From: Geomonas sp. RF6
Lineage (GTDB): Bacteria; Desulfobacterota; Desulfuromonadia; Geobacterales; Geobacteraceae
Length of the DNA stretch: 64,000 nucleotides
Direction of reading: 5' to 3'
Assembly (NCBI RefSeq): GCF_021044625.1
Contig: NZ_CP087999.1
Span: forward strand, 2,997,001-3,061,000
Below, piece after piece: positions 50,927-59,446 of the stretch. Each line of letters starts with the position of its first letter. Within the stretch, counting starts at the first letter, position 1. The position numbers and the translations under genes are program-made. Under the pieces are notes generated by a model. That model was not told the origin of the DNA. It worked only from the letters and a program-made list of their open reading frames with translations, and made no database searches.

Positions 50927-51624
50927 ATCGTCTGGCGCTTGATATAGCGGGCGAGGGCGCGGGCGCACTCCGGGGAGAGGTCGGTGAACTCGATCCCCAC
51001 TCCTTCCTGCTGTGAGTGCTTATGCCGGTTCTTCGAAGTATTGAGCCAGGCAACTCTTCCTTTGGTCTGAATGATGGCACCGTCGGGATCGGGGAGGGGA
51101 AAGACCATCTCCAGCAGAACGTTCTTCTCCAGCTCGTGTGACGTCGCCAGATAGGCGCCGTTGTCGCTGATGTCGAGGATGTGCCCGGAGAGCGTCAGCC
51201 CGAAGATGCGGAAATTAGCCTTCATGCGGCAATTTAGCCGCTTCCCCCGCCTGTCGACGGCGGGGAGGAGCTGGCGGGCCATCTCCATGAAGATCTCCTT
51301 GTCCAGCGGCTTCGTCAGAAACCCGTCGCATCCGGCGGCCATGCAGACCGCCTTGTCCTTATCCTTCCCCTCCGAGGTGATGAGCACCACCCGGGTGCCC
51401 CGCAGCATCGGGTCGCTCTTGATGGCGGCGCACGACTCCGCGCCGTTCATGACCGGCATGTGCAGGTCCATGAATATCAGGTCCGGACGCTCCCTCTTCG
51501 CTACCCGCAGCGCCTCTGCACCATCCCTGGCCGTGAATATGGTCGCCGCGGAAGCCTGCAGGAAGTCCTTCTGCAACTCCACGAACATGCTCACATCGTC
51601 CACCACCAGCACTTTTACCGTCAT
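50923..51624 (-). CDS. Response regulator with C-terminal PilZ domain
   Basis: A 233-residue two-domain protein. The receiver (residues 1-125) has VLVVDDVSMF, the phosphoacceptor in LIFMDLHMPVMNG and Lys in LTKPLDKE. The PilZ domain (about 130-230) has the c-di-GMP-binding RxxxR in KRLNCR and the downstream DISDNGAYL motif, both intact. It should couple a phosphorelay to c-di-GMP, possibly for motility or surface polymer control. No kinase is adjacent. GGGGATCTGA precedes the start. Confidence 0.92.
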   Translation of the reverse strand: MTVKVLVVDDVSMFVELQKDFLQASAATIFTARDGAEALRVAKRERPDLIFMDLHMPVMNGAESCAAIKSDPMLRGTRVVLITSEGKDKDKAVCMAAGCDGFLTKPLDKEIFMEMARQLLPAVDRRGKRLNCRMKANFRIFGLTLSGHILDISDNGAYLATSHELEKNVLLEMVFPLPDPDGAIIQTKGRVAWLNTSKNRHKHSQQEGVGIEFTDLSPECARALARYIKRQTI

Positions 51625-51667
51625 TCAGATCCCCTGCGTGTTAATTTTTGTATCTGCCTCAAGCTGA

Positions 51668-51710
51668 ACCCCATCCCCACCCTGTCCCTCCCCTTGAAAG
51701 GGAGGGGACG
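51668..51710. repeat. GC-rich dispersed palindrome
   Basis: CCCCATCCCCACCCTGTCCC, then CCCTTGAAAGGGAGGGGACG, matching copies at 10861, 25344 and 55735. It lies between the response regulator start and the terminator of the reductase-like gene. Confidence 0.6.
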
Positions 51711-51761
51711 TGAGGGGGACGCTCCTCCTTGGAGGCCGCGCGCCATCTGCGACCACCTTAA

Positions 51762-51798
51762 ACGGAAAGGGGAGGGCGCGGCCTGCGCTGCCCTCCCC
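51762..51798 (-). terminator. Probable terminator of the FabMG-like gene
   Basis: GGGGAGGGC and GCCCTCCCC form a 9-bp stem (51769-51798) followed on the minus strand by TTTCCGTTTAA, 24 bases after the stop. Confidence 0.55.
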
Positions 51799-51821
51799 CC
51801 ATGGTGTCCCGCTGCCAGCCT

Positions 51822-53108
51822 CTACTTCTTCGTTGCCAGCGCCTTTGCAATGATGTCGTGGTTGAGCCAGAAGACCGGCGCCTTCGGCTCCCAGGAGGAG
51901 TTGAACATGAGGTAGCCGACTCCCTGGAACACGCCGCGGGAGAGGACTGCGCACACGATGTCTTTCGGGCTTTTGTTCATCGCCAGAAGCTGCGCGGAGC
52001 AGTCGAGCATGAACTCCTGCTGCTCAGGGGAGTTGTGCTGCGGCCAGCTTGCGAAGTCGCGCGTCGCGGTGACGAGCGGCGAGGAGAGATAGGCATTCGC
52101 CTTCTCCACCACGGACTCCAGCGTCTCTCCGTCCTGCAGGAGCTCCTGGCACTCGGCGCGCAGCTCCTCGAGCCCTTCCTGCTTCAGCGAGTCGAGGAGG
52201 GGGTAGAGGGAGAGCTCCACGCCGAGGAAGAGGGCGCTGGAATTCGTCTGGATCTCCGGGCAGTTGTACACGCTCGCCTTGATCCCTTTTTCCCACGCGG
52301 CAGCCGCCACGTCCTCGAGACGAATCTTCGCCCACCCCTGCAGGTAGGGGGTGTAGGACTGCCAGGTGTATTTCCCGTCCACGAGGACCTCGCAGCCGTG
52401 ATAGCCGAATGCGGCGTAGCGGACGGAGTGCTTCTCGCGCAGCGACGCGGTCGCCTCGATGAGGTAGCTGTAGGTGTCGGCGGTGACTTCGTCGAAGCTC
52501 ACGCGGCACAGTTCCCCGAGGTCCGAACCCCAGAAGGCCTCGGAGGAGAGGAAGCGCTCGCCGGCGCCCTTGAAGAGCCTGTTCAGGATCGGCATGAAGA
52601 CGCGGGTGCGCGGGATCCCACCCGCCATGGTGTGCACCACCAGCACGTTCGTCTTTTCAGGGATGAGCCCTTCGAGCTCCGCGATGACGGTCGAGAGGTT
52701 CTCCTTGAACCTCTGCGTGCCGCGGTTTCTTGCGTACTCGATCTCCTCTTTCGGCAGGTTCACCGAGCTCCAGTCGTCCGGCTTCACCCCTTTCAGCTTG
52801 TCCACGATGGAGACGCCGTCGCTGCACGGCTCCATGTCGAACCCAGCCTCCAGCGGAATGTTGATGATCTTGCCGCCGAGGTTCTCTTCGGCAAGGCGCA
52901 GCTCCTCGTCCGTCAGGGCGCGCAGCTTCCCGTCCGTATCGTGCCTCCCCACGGTGATCCCGATGATGGTCATCCCCTTGTCGCGGGCCTCGTCAACGAT
53001 GCCGTTTGCATAGCCACGGCCGAACAGCTCCCCGCACAGGAAAAGGACGTCTCCCTTGCCGAAGCCGGCCGGTACCGGGAGCTCTCTCAGAGCATTGAAT
53101 TGTGTCAT
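51822..53108 (-). CDS. Putative FabMG-type enoyl-ACP reductase
   Basis: A 428-residue protein that I recognise, with moderate certainty, as the family named FabMG in databases. Members have been proposed as a further enoyl-ACP reductase class unrelated to FabI. Visible features are a nucleotide-binding-like opening (FGKGDVLFLCGELFGRGYANG), VVHTMAGGIPRTR, SSEAFWGSDLGELC and a C-terminal SRGVFQGVGYLMFNSSW. It has no SDR Tyr-Lys motif. ATG 53108 has GAGGGA upstream. If the family call is right, the window contains two different enoyl-ACP reductases, FabI being the other. The call rests on memory of sequence style and needs confirmation. Confidence 0.55.
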   Translation of the reverse strand: MTQFNALRELPVPAGFGKGDVLFLCGELFGRGYANGIVDEARDKGMTIIGITVGRHDTDGKLRALTDEELRLAEENLGGKIINIPLEAGFDMEPCSDGVSIVDKLKGVKPDDWSSVNLPKEEIEYARNRGTQRFKENLSTVIAELEGLIPEKTNVLVVHTMAGGIPRTRVFMPILNRLFKGAGERFLSSEAFWGSDLGELCRVSFDEVTADTYSYLIEATASLREKHSVRYAAFGYHGCEVLVDGKYTWQSYTPYLQGWAKIRLEDVAAAAWEKGIKASVYNCPEIQTNSSALFLGVELSLYPLLDSLKQEGLEELRAECQELLQDGETLESVVEKANAYLSSPLVTATRDFASWPQHNSPEQQEFMLDCSAQLLAMNKSPKDIVCAVLSRGVFQGVGYLMFNSSWEPKAPVFWLNHDIIAKALATKK

Positions 53109-53314
53109 TGGTTGATCCCTCTCTTTCACATTGAATTGAAGCTCAGTTACCGCATATCCCATCCTTCAGGAGGGCATAGCGAGGATCGGAGTGGCGCCGC
53201 CAGGCGCTGCATCCGGTTCCTTTGTCCAGGGACTCGTGTTTCGGCAGATCGGCCCTGCCTCACACGCGCCTTTATAACTAGTTCTTCCGGAGTATTCCGG
53301 CAGAGTCGCTAAAA

Positions 53315-53426
53315 CGTCCCCTCCCCCCATGCGGGGGAGGGACAGGGTGGGGGGGAAGGTGCGACCAGTTCAGGAGATGGCAGCTTCACCCACCCCCTGG
53401 CCCCCTCCCGTCAAGGGAGGGGGGAA
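53315..53426. repeat. 115-base GC-rich dispersed element (second full copy)
   Basis: Closely matches 28485-28600: CGTCCCCTCCCCCC...GCGGGGGAGGGACAGGG, about 35 variable bases, then CACCCACCCCCTGGCCCCCT...GGGAGGGGGG. It takes up much of the 354-base gap 53109-53462. The remainder holds no gene. Confidence 0.65.
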
Positions 53427-53462
53427 GAACTCCCCCGATGCTTCCTCAGAATGGTGGCGGGA

Positions 53463-54809
53463 TCAGTAGTCCTCGCGCGCCAGGTTTTCGAATCGGGTCC
53501 ACTCGCCACGGAAGGCGAGGTCGACGGTGCCGATCGGGCCGCTCCTGTGCTTGCCGATGATGACTTCCGCCTTCCCCTTCAGCTCCTCGTTTTCCTTGTC
53601 GTACACCTCGCCGCGGTACACGAACATGATGATGTCCGCGTCCTGCTCGATGGCGCCGGACTCCCTGAGGTCGCTCATCATCGGGCGCTTGTCGGAGCGC
53701 TGCTCCAGTCCGCGGTTCAGCTGGGAGAGTGCGATAACCGGGATCTCCAGCTCTTTGGCAAGCCCTTTCAGGGAGCGCGAGATTTCCGAGATCTCCTGCT
53801 GGCGCGATTCGGGGTTCGCTCCGCCGCGCATGAGCTGCAGGTAGTCGATGACGATGAGGCCGATGTCGTGCTCCGCCTTCAGTCGCCGAGCCTTGGAGCG
53901 GAGCTCCAGGATGGAAATGGATGCGGTGTCGTCGATGAAGATCTTCGAGTCGTGCAAGGATCCCGCCGCCTTCGCCAGCTTGGGCCAGTCGTTTTCCTGC
54001 AGGTTTCCGGTCTTGAGCCGGCTGAGATCGACGCGGGCCTGGGAACAGAGAAGCCTCTCCACGAGCTGCTCCTTGCTCATCTCCAGCGACCAGATCGCCG
54101 CCGGGTGGCGCTGCTGCGCCTCGACCGCCGCGTACTGTGCGACATTGAGGGCAAAGGTCGTCTTCCCCATGGCGGGGCGCCCGGCGATGATGACGAGGTC
54201 GCCGGCATGGAACCCCGCGGTCATCTTGTCGAGGTCGTGGTAGCCGGTCGGAACGCCGGTGACCGCCTCCTTCTTTTCGTAGAGGAGCTCGATGTTCCTC
54301 ATGGCGTCTTTGAGGACGTCGCGCACCTGGAAGTACGCCGGGCGGATCTTGTTTTCCGAGATCTCGAAGATGACCTTCTGCGCGCCGTCGAGGAGCTCCT
54401 CCACGTCCACCTGGTCCTCGAACCCCTTGGTGACGATGTCGGTGGCGGCGGTGATGAGCTTCCTCGTGACGCACTTTTCCTTCACGATCTTGCAGTAGTA
54501 CTGGATGTTCGACGCCATGGGGACGAAGTCGACCAGCGTCGCCAGGTATGCTCCCCCGCCGACCTCCTCCAGCTCACCCTTCTTCTTCAGGATCGTGGTG
54601 AGGGTAATGAGGTCGCACGGCTCCCCCCGCTCGTTCAGGTCGATCATGGCCCGCATGATCTTTCTGTGCGACTCGCGGTACAGGTCTTCGGGGGTGAGGA
54701 TCTCCAGCGCGCGGTTGATCGCCTCGTTGTCGACGAGAATACCGCCGAGGATGGACATCTCCGCCTCGATGCTCTGGGGGGGCAATTTTCTCAGGTCAGA
54801 CTGCTGCAT
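53463..54809 (-). CDS. dnaB: Replicative DNA helicase DnaB
   Basis: A 448-residue hexameric helicase that unwinds the replication fork and recruits primase. The N-terminal domain starts LPPQSIEAEMSILGGI. The RecA-like C-terminal domain has Walker A AGRPAMGKTTFALN, followed by AIWSLEMSKEQLVERLL and Walker B-type LIVIDYLQLM, and the Arg-rich REISEISRSLKGLAKEL and ALSQLNRGLEQR segments. There is no intein. GAGGTAGTCC precedes the start. Confidence 0.97.
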   Translation of the reverse strand: MQQSDLRKLPPQSIEAEMSILGGILVDNEAINRALEILTPEDLYRESHRKIMRAMIDLNERGEPCDLITLTTILKKKGELEEVGGGAYLATLVDFVPMASNIQYYCKIVKEKCVTRKLITAATDIVTKGFEDQVDVEELLDGAQKVIFEISENKIRPAYFQVRDVLKDAMRNIELLYEKKEAVTGVPTGYHDLDKMTAGFHAGDLVIIAGRPAMGKTTFALNVAQYAAVEAQQRHPAAIWSLEMSKEQLVERLLCSQARVDLSRLKTGNLQENDWPKLAKAAGSLHDSKIFIDDTASISILELRSKARRLKAEHDIGLIVIDYLQLMRGGANPESRQQEISEISRSLKGLAKELEIPVIALSQLNRGLEQRSDKRPMMSDLRESGAIEQDADIIMFVYRGEVYDKENEELKGKAEVIIGKHRSGPIGTVDLAFRGEWTRFENLAREDY

Positions 54810-54898
54810 GGACTACCTCTTTTAGACCTCCGCGGTCCGCCGTGGTCAAAGGCGGGATTCTACCGTTCAAAGCGGTGCAGGTCAATTCTTTTGCGACT

Positions 54899-55558
54899 TT
54901 AAAGCGTGCTGCATTCCCTGAGGAAGGCGAGGGACTTCAGGGGACGATCGAGGTGGGCGGCGACGGCGGGGTCGAGGAGCCGGTCCGCCTCGTGAAGCGC
55001 CGCATCGGGAAAGTGGATCGAGCCGAACGACCCCGCCCTCATGGCGCGTGCGAGGATCGTTGCGGTCTCAGGCGAGATCGGGGCATTCTCCAGCGGAGGC
55101 TGATAGCCGAGGATCTTCAGGAAGTTGACGGTAAAGAGGCGGCGGTCGGAAGGGGAGGGGGGGGCGCTGTCGAGGCGTTCCAGGTAGCTGGAGAGGAGCC
55201 GGAAGAGGCGCGGATTCGCCTCCCCCTCGGGGGTGAAGCGCTCCACCAGTTCGCAGGCGTAGGCCGCGCAGCCGATCTGGGAGAGGTCGACCCTGATGCC
55301 GGGGTGGATGGTGACCACGTCCGCGCTTTCGATGGAGGTGAGGCCGGAGTAGGGGATCTTTAGCTGCAGTCCGAGGTGGGCGAAGGGCTCCAGTGCGCCG
55401 CCGAAGCGGCGGCGGCTGCGTTTGGCGCCGCGGGCGATGCCGGAGAGGCGTCCTTCTTCGCGGGTGAAGAAGGAGACGATCCGGTCGGCCTCGCCGTAGT
55501 CGGTGATTCGCAGTACGATCGCTTCGCAGGCGGTTTTTCGCATGGGAGAAAGTAGCAT
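54899..55558 (-). CDS. recO: DNA repair protein RecO
   Basis: A 219-residue recombination mediator that loads RecA with RecR. The N-terminal OB-fold carries the typical opening CEAIVLRITDYGEADRIVSF and GIARGAKRSRRRFGGAL. The helical C-terminal part contains LFRLLSSYLERLD and NFLKILGYQPPLE. It is slightly short for RecO and I see no zinc-binding CxxC pair. Two candidate starts exist (55558 and 55543), neither with a strong ribosome-binding site. It lies 89 bases upstream of dnaB's 5' end on the same strand. Confidence 0.9.
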   Translation of the reverse strand: MLLSPMRKTACEAIVLRITDYGEADRIVSFFTREEGRLSGIARGAKRSRRRFGGALEPFAHLGLQLKIPYSGLTSIESADVVTIHPGIRVDLSQIGCAAYACELVERFTPEGEANPRLFRLLSSYLERLDSAPPSPSDRRLFTVNFLKILGYQPPLENAPISPETATILARAMRAGSFGSIHFPDAALHEADRLLDPAVAAHLDRPLKSLAFLRECSTL

Positions 55559-55668
55559 CCGCGAAGCGGTGCAGTCAATGGGTAGAAAGGTGCGGCTGAT
55601 TGATAGGGGCCTTACTCACCCCCTTTGCGTGGGCTCAACCGGTGCCTTTAGTAGGACAGGAGCCTAGG

Positions 55669-55772
55669 CGTCCCCTCCCTTTCAAGGGGAGGGACAGGGT
55701 GGGGATGGGGTAGGTTTGGCGACCACCGACCCCCATCCCCCTCCTGTCCTCCCCCTTGAAAGGGGAGGGACG
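55669..55772. repeat. Inverted pair of GC-rich palindromes
   Basis: CGTCCCCTCCCTTTCAAGGG (from 55669) continuing into GGGATGGGG, then CCCCATCCCCCTCCTG into CTTGAAAGGGGAGGGACG (to 55772). The two halves are inverted copies, as at 25344-25506. The 55559-55943 gap otherwise contains only the REP at 55874. Confidence 0.6.
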
Positions 55773-55873
55773 CGCTGCCGACAGCTCAGCTTAATCTTGT
55801 CCCCGGAATTGCGGAAGAACCGTGTTTATTCTTTGCCGGCAGTTCCATCTGCTATCCTGACTTGGCGACAGAA

Positions 55874-55907
55874 ATGCCGGGAACGCCTGCGGCTTATCCC
55901 GGCCTAC
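55874..55907. repeat. Single REP-like palindrome
   Basis: ATGCCGGGAACGCCTGCGGC followed by TTATCCCGGCCTAC; one arm of the REPIN-like units at 3670 and 10759. Confidence 0.6.
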
Positions 55908-55943
55908 ATTACACATTGACGGGTGCGACGGGGGGCTGCGTCC

Positions 55944-56867
55944 TTAGCGCAGCCCCATCCGGGCGAGGATCCTGCCGAGGAACTTGTTGAGGGGGTGGCT
56001 GCGCGGCAGCGAACGGATCGGCGGCACGCGCCTCTTGCCGTACTGCTCCAGCTCCGCGAAGAATTCGGGGCCTCCGCCATGCTGGACGCCGCTGCGCAGC
56101 GTGCTCAGCCCCTGCTCCTTCGCGCCGGCGAGGATCTGCACCCGTCCGAGGTTCAGGTAGTGCTCCAGGTTTTCCGGCTCCCGGGAGACGGCCTCCTCGG
56201 CAAGGCGCAACGCCCTCGGAAAGTCGCGGCAGCTCTTCGCGATACTCAGCGCCAGGTGAGAAGCGGTCTCCGCCGTCTCGTTCAGCGACATCGCCTGCTC
56301 GAGGCAGCGCCGGGCGAGGTGGAAGAGGCCGCGCTGCAGGGCAACCACTCCCTTTTGCTGGAACTCCTTCGCAGCCACGCTCGGCTCCGCAGGCTCAACC
56401 TTTTCATAGTGGATCAGGGTGCAGGAGGGTGAGGCGCCGGGAATCTCCTCCCGCGCGACCTCCACGAAACTTTCCGGTATTTCCGGAAAGCGCACGTCCC
56501 CTTCAAAGCTGCCGTGTACACGCGTCAGGTAGATCCTCTGCGCGATCTGCATCGCCTCGCGAAAGACCTCCTCGCCGCCGCAGATGAAAAGCTCTTCTTC
56601 CCCCTGGGCGAGCTCGAGCGCTTCCTTCAGCGTACGCGCCAGGTGGTACCCCTCCGGCGGGGGAGGGGCGCTTCTGGAGAGGACTATGGTGCGGCGGCCG
56701 GGGAGGGGGCGGCCGATCGACTCGAAGGTCTTTCTCCCCATAACGACCGTGTGCCCTAGGGTGATCTCCCGAAAGCGCGCCAGCTCAGCGGGGATGTGCC
56801 AGGGCAGCTCCCCGTGCCCGCCTATTACGCCGTTTTCCGCAACTGCCGCTATCATCGAGACGATCAT
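55944..56867 (-). CDS. folA: Dihydrofolate reductase fused to a TPR-like domain
   Basis: A 307-residue protein. Residues 1 to about 160 form a complete dihydrofolate reductase: MIAAVAENGVIGGHGELPWH, VVMGRKTFESIGRPLPGR, LFICGGEEVF and a final CTLIHYEKV strand. It reduces dihydrofolate to tetrahydrofolate with NADPH. Residues about 170-255 are helical pairs typical of tetratricopeptide repeats (ALQRGLFHLARRCLEQAMSL, HYLNLGRVQILAGA), followed by a basic tail. Stand-alone DHFR is about 160 residues, so the extension doubles it. ATG 56867 has AAGGAG 6 bases upstream. mutS2 ends 22 bases upstream on the same strand. Confidence 0.9.
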   Translation of the reverse strand: MIVSMIAAVAENGVIGGHGELPWHIPAELARFREITLGHTVVMGRKTFESIGRPLPGRRTIVLSRSAPPPPEGYHLARTLKEALELAQGEEELFICGGEEVFREAMQIAQRIYLTRVHGSFEGDVRFPEIPESFVEVAREEIPGASPSCTLIHYEKVEPAEPSVAAKEFQQKGVVALQRGLFHLARRCLEQAMSLNETAETASHLALSIAKSCRDFPRALRLAEEAVSREPENLEHYLNLGRVQILAGAKEQGLSTLRSGVQHGGGPEFFAELEQYGKRRVPPIRSLPRSHPLNKFLGRILARMGLR

Positions 56868-56889
56868 CACCTGCTCCTTCACATCTTCT

Positions 56890-59217
56890 TTAGCGCAACG
56901 TGACCATGGTGACCCCGTCTCCCCCTTCGAAGCGCTCTCCGGTCCTGAAGGCTGCCACGAGGGGGTGGCCGTCGAGGTAGCCCCGCACCCCGTTCATCAG
57001 GGCGCCGGTCCCCTTGCCGTGCACGATCCTGATCTCCGGAACCCGGTCGCGCGCCGCCCGGTCGAGAAAAGGCTCCAGCCGCGCCAGCGCCTCCTCGACC
57101 CGGAGGCCGATCAGGTTGATCTCCGCCGCCGGCTCGGGTCGCTCCTCTTCCTGCACCCTCTTCTGGCGCGGTTTCGGCTCCTTCCCCTTCGGCTGCAAGA
57201 GCGCCGAGAAGGCCACCTCGAGCTCCATGCTGCCGGCCCGTACCCGGGCTTTTTCCTGACCGGGATTGACGGAGACGATGCGGGCGTCGAGATTCAAGGG
57301 CTTCACGAAGACGACTTTTCCCGGCTCGATCTGAGCCGGCCGCTCCTCGGGAGGACGGAGCTCGGCGAGCTTTTGCTCCACCTCCGCCTCTTTCTGTTCC
57401 AGGAGTTCCCTGGCCTGGCGCCCCTTCTCCCGGCGCGCCTCCTCAAGGATGGCCGCCACCTCACGCCGGGCGCGCTGGATGACTTCCTTTGCCTCCTGAA
57501 GCCCCTGCTCGCGTGCCCCCTTGAGCTGCGCCTGCGCCTCTTCGAGGCGTGCCTGTGCCCGCTCTTCCCTTCTTTTGAGCTCCTCTTCGCGTTGTGCGAG
57601 GTCGTTGAGTGTTTCATCGACCTCATAGCTCTTTTTCTTTAGCTCGGCGAGAAGGGCGTGGAAATCCGCTTCCATGGTGCCGAGCATCTCGCGGGCGTGA
57701 TTGACGACCCGCTCCGGCAGGCCGTAGCGCCGGGCGATCTCCAGTGCGTGTGATTCCCCCGGCTCGCCGAGCTTGAGGCGGAAAAGGGGAGTGAGCCGCT
57801 CGCGGTCGAAGGCCATTGCCGCGTTCACCATTCCGGAGTCGCGCTGCACGAAGCCGATGATCTGGGTGAGGTGGGTGGTGGCGATCACCAGCGCACCCTT
57901 CCCCTTCAGCTCGGAGAGGACCGCGCAGGCAATGGCCGCCCCCTGCCCGGGCTCGGTGCCGGTCCCGAGCTCGTCCAAAAGAACCAGACTGCGGGCGTTG
58001 GCGCCGGTGAGGATGGATGAGATCTTGGAGATGTGTGCGGAGAAGGTCGACAGGCTCTCCTCGATCGACTGCTCATCGCCGATGTCCACCAGGATGTCGT
58101 CGATATGGGGGAGGATGGAGCCGTCGTGGGCCGGGACCGGCATGCCGCAAAGCGCCATCAGGCAAAGGAGCCCGGCGGTCTTCAGCGCGATCGTCTTCCC
58201 GCCGGTGTTGGGGCCGGTGATGACCATGACGCGGCGCTCCGGATCGAGCTCGAGGTCGAGGGGAACCACCTCTTTCCCCATAAGGGTGAGGATCGGGTGG
58301 CGCGCCCCCCGGAGGAGGACCTTGGTGTTCGAGTCGAGGAGCGGCGTCTCGCATTTCAAGAGATCGCTGAGCGCCGCGATGCAGTTCAGGATGTCGAGCT
58401 GGATGAGGGCATTCAGCTGTTCCTGTATCGCCTCCGCGTCTTCCCTGATCCAGTTGCAGAGTTGCCGGATGATGCGGATCTCCTCCGCACGCTCGTCGGC
58501 GGCGAGGTTCTCCAGCTCGTTGGCCAGCCCGATGATCTCCAGCGGCTCCATGAACGCGGTCTCCCCCGAGTTGGAGACGGCGTGCACCACCCCGGGCACC
58601 ATCCCCTTCGAGTCCATGCGCACGGGAATTACCCAGCGGCCGGACCTCTGGGTGATGAAGTCGTCCTGCAGGAAGATCGCGGTGTGACGCTCCCGCACGA
58701 TCTCCTCCAGGCGCTTCTGGATCCGCTGGGTCAGCCCCTTCTTCTTCGCGCGCAGCTCCGCGAGGAGGCGCGACGCAGTGTCCAGGATCTCACCCTCCGA
58801 ATTCACCGTGTGCTCCAGCGGGTTCAGGATGTCCGGGAATCCCGTGATGGAGCCGGCGGCTTCTTTGAGAAGCGGGATGTCCGTCCTGAAGGCGAGCTGC
58901 GAGGAGATCGCGCCCATGACGCGCAGGGTGGGGATGAAAAGCTGCAGTTCCAGGGGGGAGAGAACCGCCCCAGCCGGGCGCACGTTGCGCAGCTGCCGGG
59001 AGAGGTCGGCGAATGCCGAGAGTTTGAGCGAGATGCCGAGTCTTGAGAGGGTGCGGATCTCCTGCACGAGGCCATAGGAGCGTTCCATCTCCTCCCGGGC
59101 CCTCATCGGCCTGATCCTCAGGACTCCATCATGTGAGGCGTCGCAGTGAGCAAATACCGCCGCTTTTTCAAGTACTCTGTCAAATTCCAGCCGCTTCAGC
59201 GTTTCTTCTGTAATCAT
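56890..59217 (-). CDS. mutS2: Endonuclease MutS2
   Basis: A 775-residue MutS-family protein without the mismatch-recognition domain. Core and clamp helices fill residues 1-310. Walker A GPNTGGKTIALKT and ALCGMPVPAHDG come next, then LLDELGTGTEPGQG. After a Glu/Arg-rich coiled coil (about 515-625) a C-terminal Smr nuclease domain has LIGLRVEEALARLEPFLD and IVHGKGTGALMNGVRGYL. MutS2 acts in recombination control and in splitting collided ribosomes. ATG 59217 has GGAAG 5 bases upstream; a TTG lies at 59229. Confidence 0.96.
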   Translation of the reverse strand: MITEETLKRLEFDRVLEKAAVFAHCDASHDGVLRIRPMRAREEMERSYGLVQEIRTLSRLGISLKLSAFADLSRQLRNVRPAGAVLSPLELQLFIPTLRVMGAISSQLAFRTDIPLLKEAAGSITGFPDILNPLEHTVNSEGEILDTASRLLAELRAKKKGLTQRIQKRLEEIVRERHTAIFLQDDFITQRSGRWVIPVRMDSKGMVPGVVHAVSNSGETAFMEPLEIIGLANELENLAADERAEEIRIIRQLCNWIREDAEAIQEQLNALIQLDILNCIAALSDLLKCETPLLDSNTKVLLRGARHPILTLMGKEVVPLDLELDPERRVMVITGPNTGGKTIALKTAGLLCLMALCGMPVPAHDGSILPHIDDILVDIGDEQSIEESLSTFSAHISKISSILTGANARSLVLLDELGTGTEPGQGAAIACAVLSELKGKGALVIATTHLTQIIGFVQRDSGMVNAAMAFDRERLTPLFRLKLGEPGESHALEIARRYGLPERVVNHAREMLGTMEADFHALLAELKKKSYEVDETLNDLAQREEELKRREERAQARLEEAQAQLKGAREQGLQEAKEVIQRARREVAAILEEARREKGRQARELLEQKEAEVEQKLAELRPPEERPAQIEPGKVVFVKPLNLDARIVSVNPGQEKARVRAGSMELEVAFSALLQPKGKEPKPRQKRVQEEERPEPAAEINLIGLRVEEALARLEPFLDRAARDRVPEIRIVHGKGTGALMNGVRGYLDGHPLVAAFRTGERFEGGDGVTMVTLR

Positions 59218-59324
59218 CAAAACTTCCAATCTCTCTTTTCAGATAGGTGCTGCTGCAAAGATCTAGTCTCATACTTCCGGTGGAGCCGTAGTGTCTTCCA
59301 AGGAAGCACCGCCAGGGGATCTCA

Positions 59325-59362
59325 CGTTCCCCCCTTTGCGAAGGGGGGACAGGGGGGATTTT
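59325..59362. repeat. Half DUF559-module end repeat
   Basis: CGTTCCCCCCTTTGCGAAGG, then GGGGACAGGGGGGATTTT, equals one end of the modules at 20131 and 49958. No cargo or second end is present. Confidence 0.6.
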
Positions 59363-59398
59363 GGCGGAGTGGAACCTGTCGGTGAAGTCGCCGGCAAA

Positions 59399-59432
59399 TG
59401 CCGGGAACGGCTGCCGGCTTATCCCAGCCTAC
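59399..59432. repeat. Single REP-like palindrome
   Basis: ATGCCGGGAACGGCTGCCGG followed by CTTATCCCAGCCTAC; it resembles the REP at 55874. Confidence 0.55.
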
Positions 59433-59446
59433 ATGTACATTTTCAC

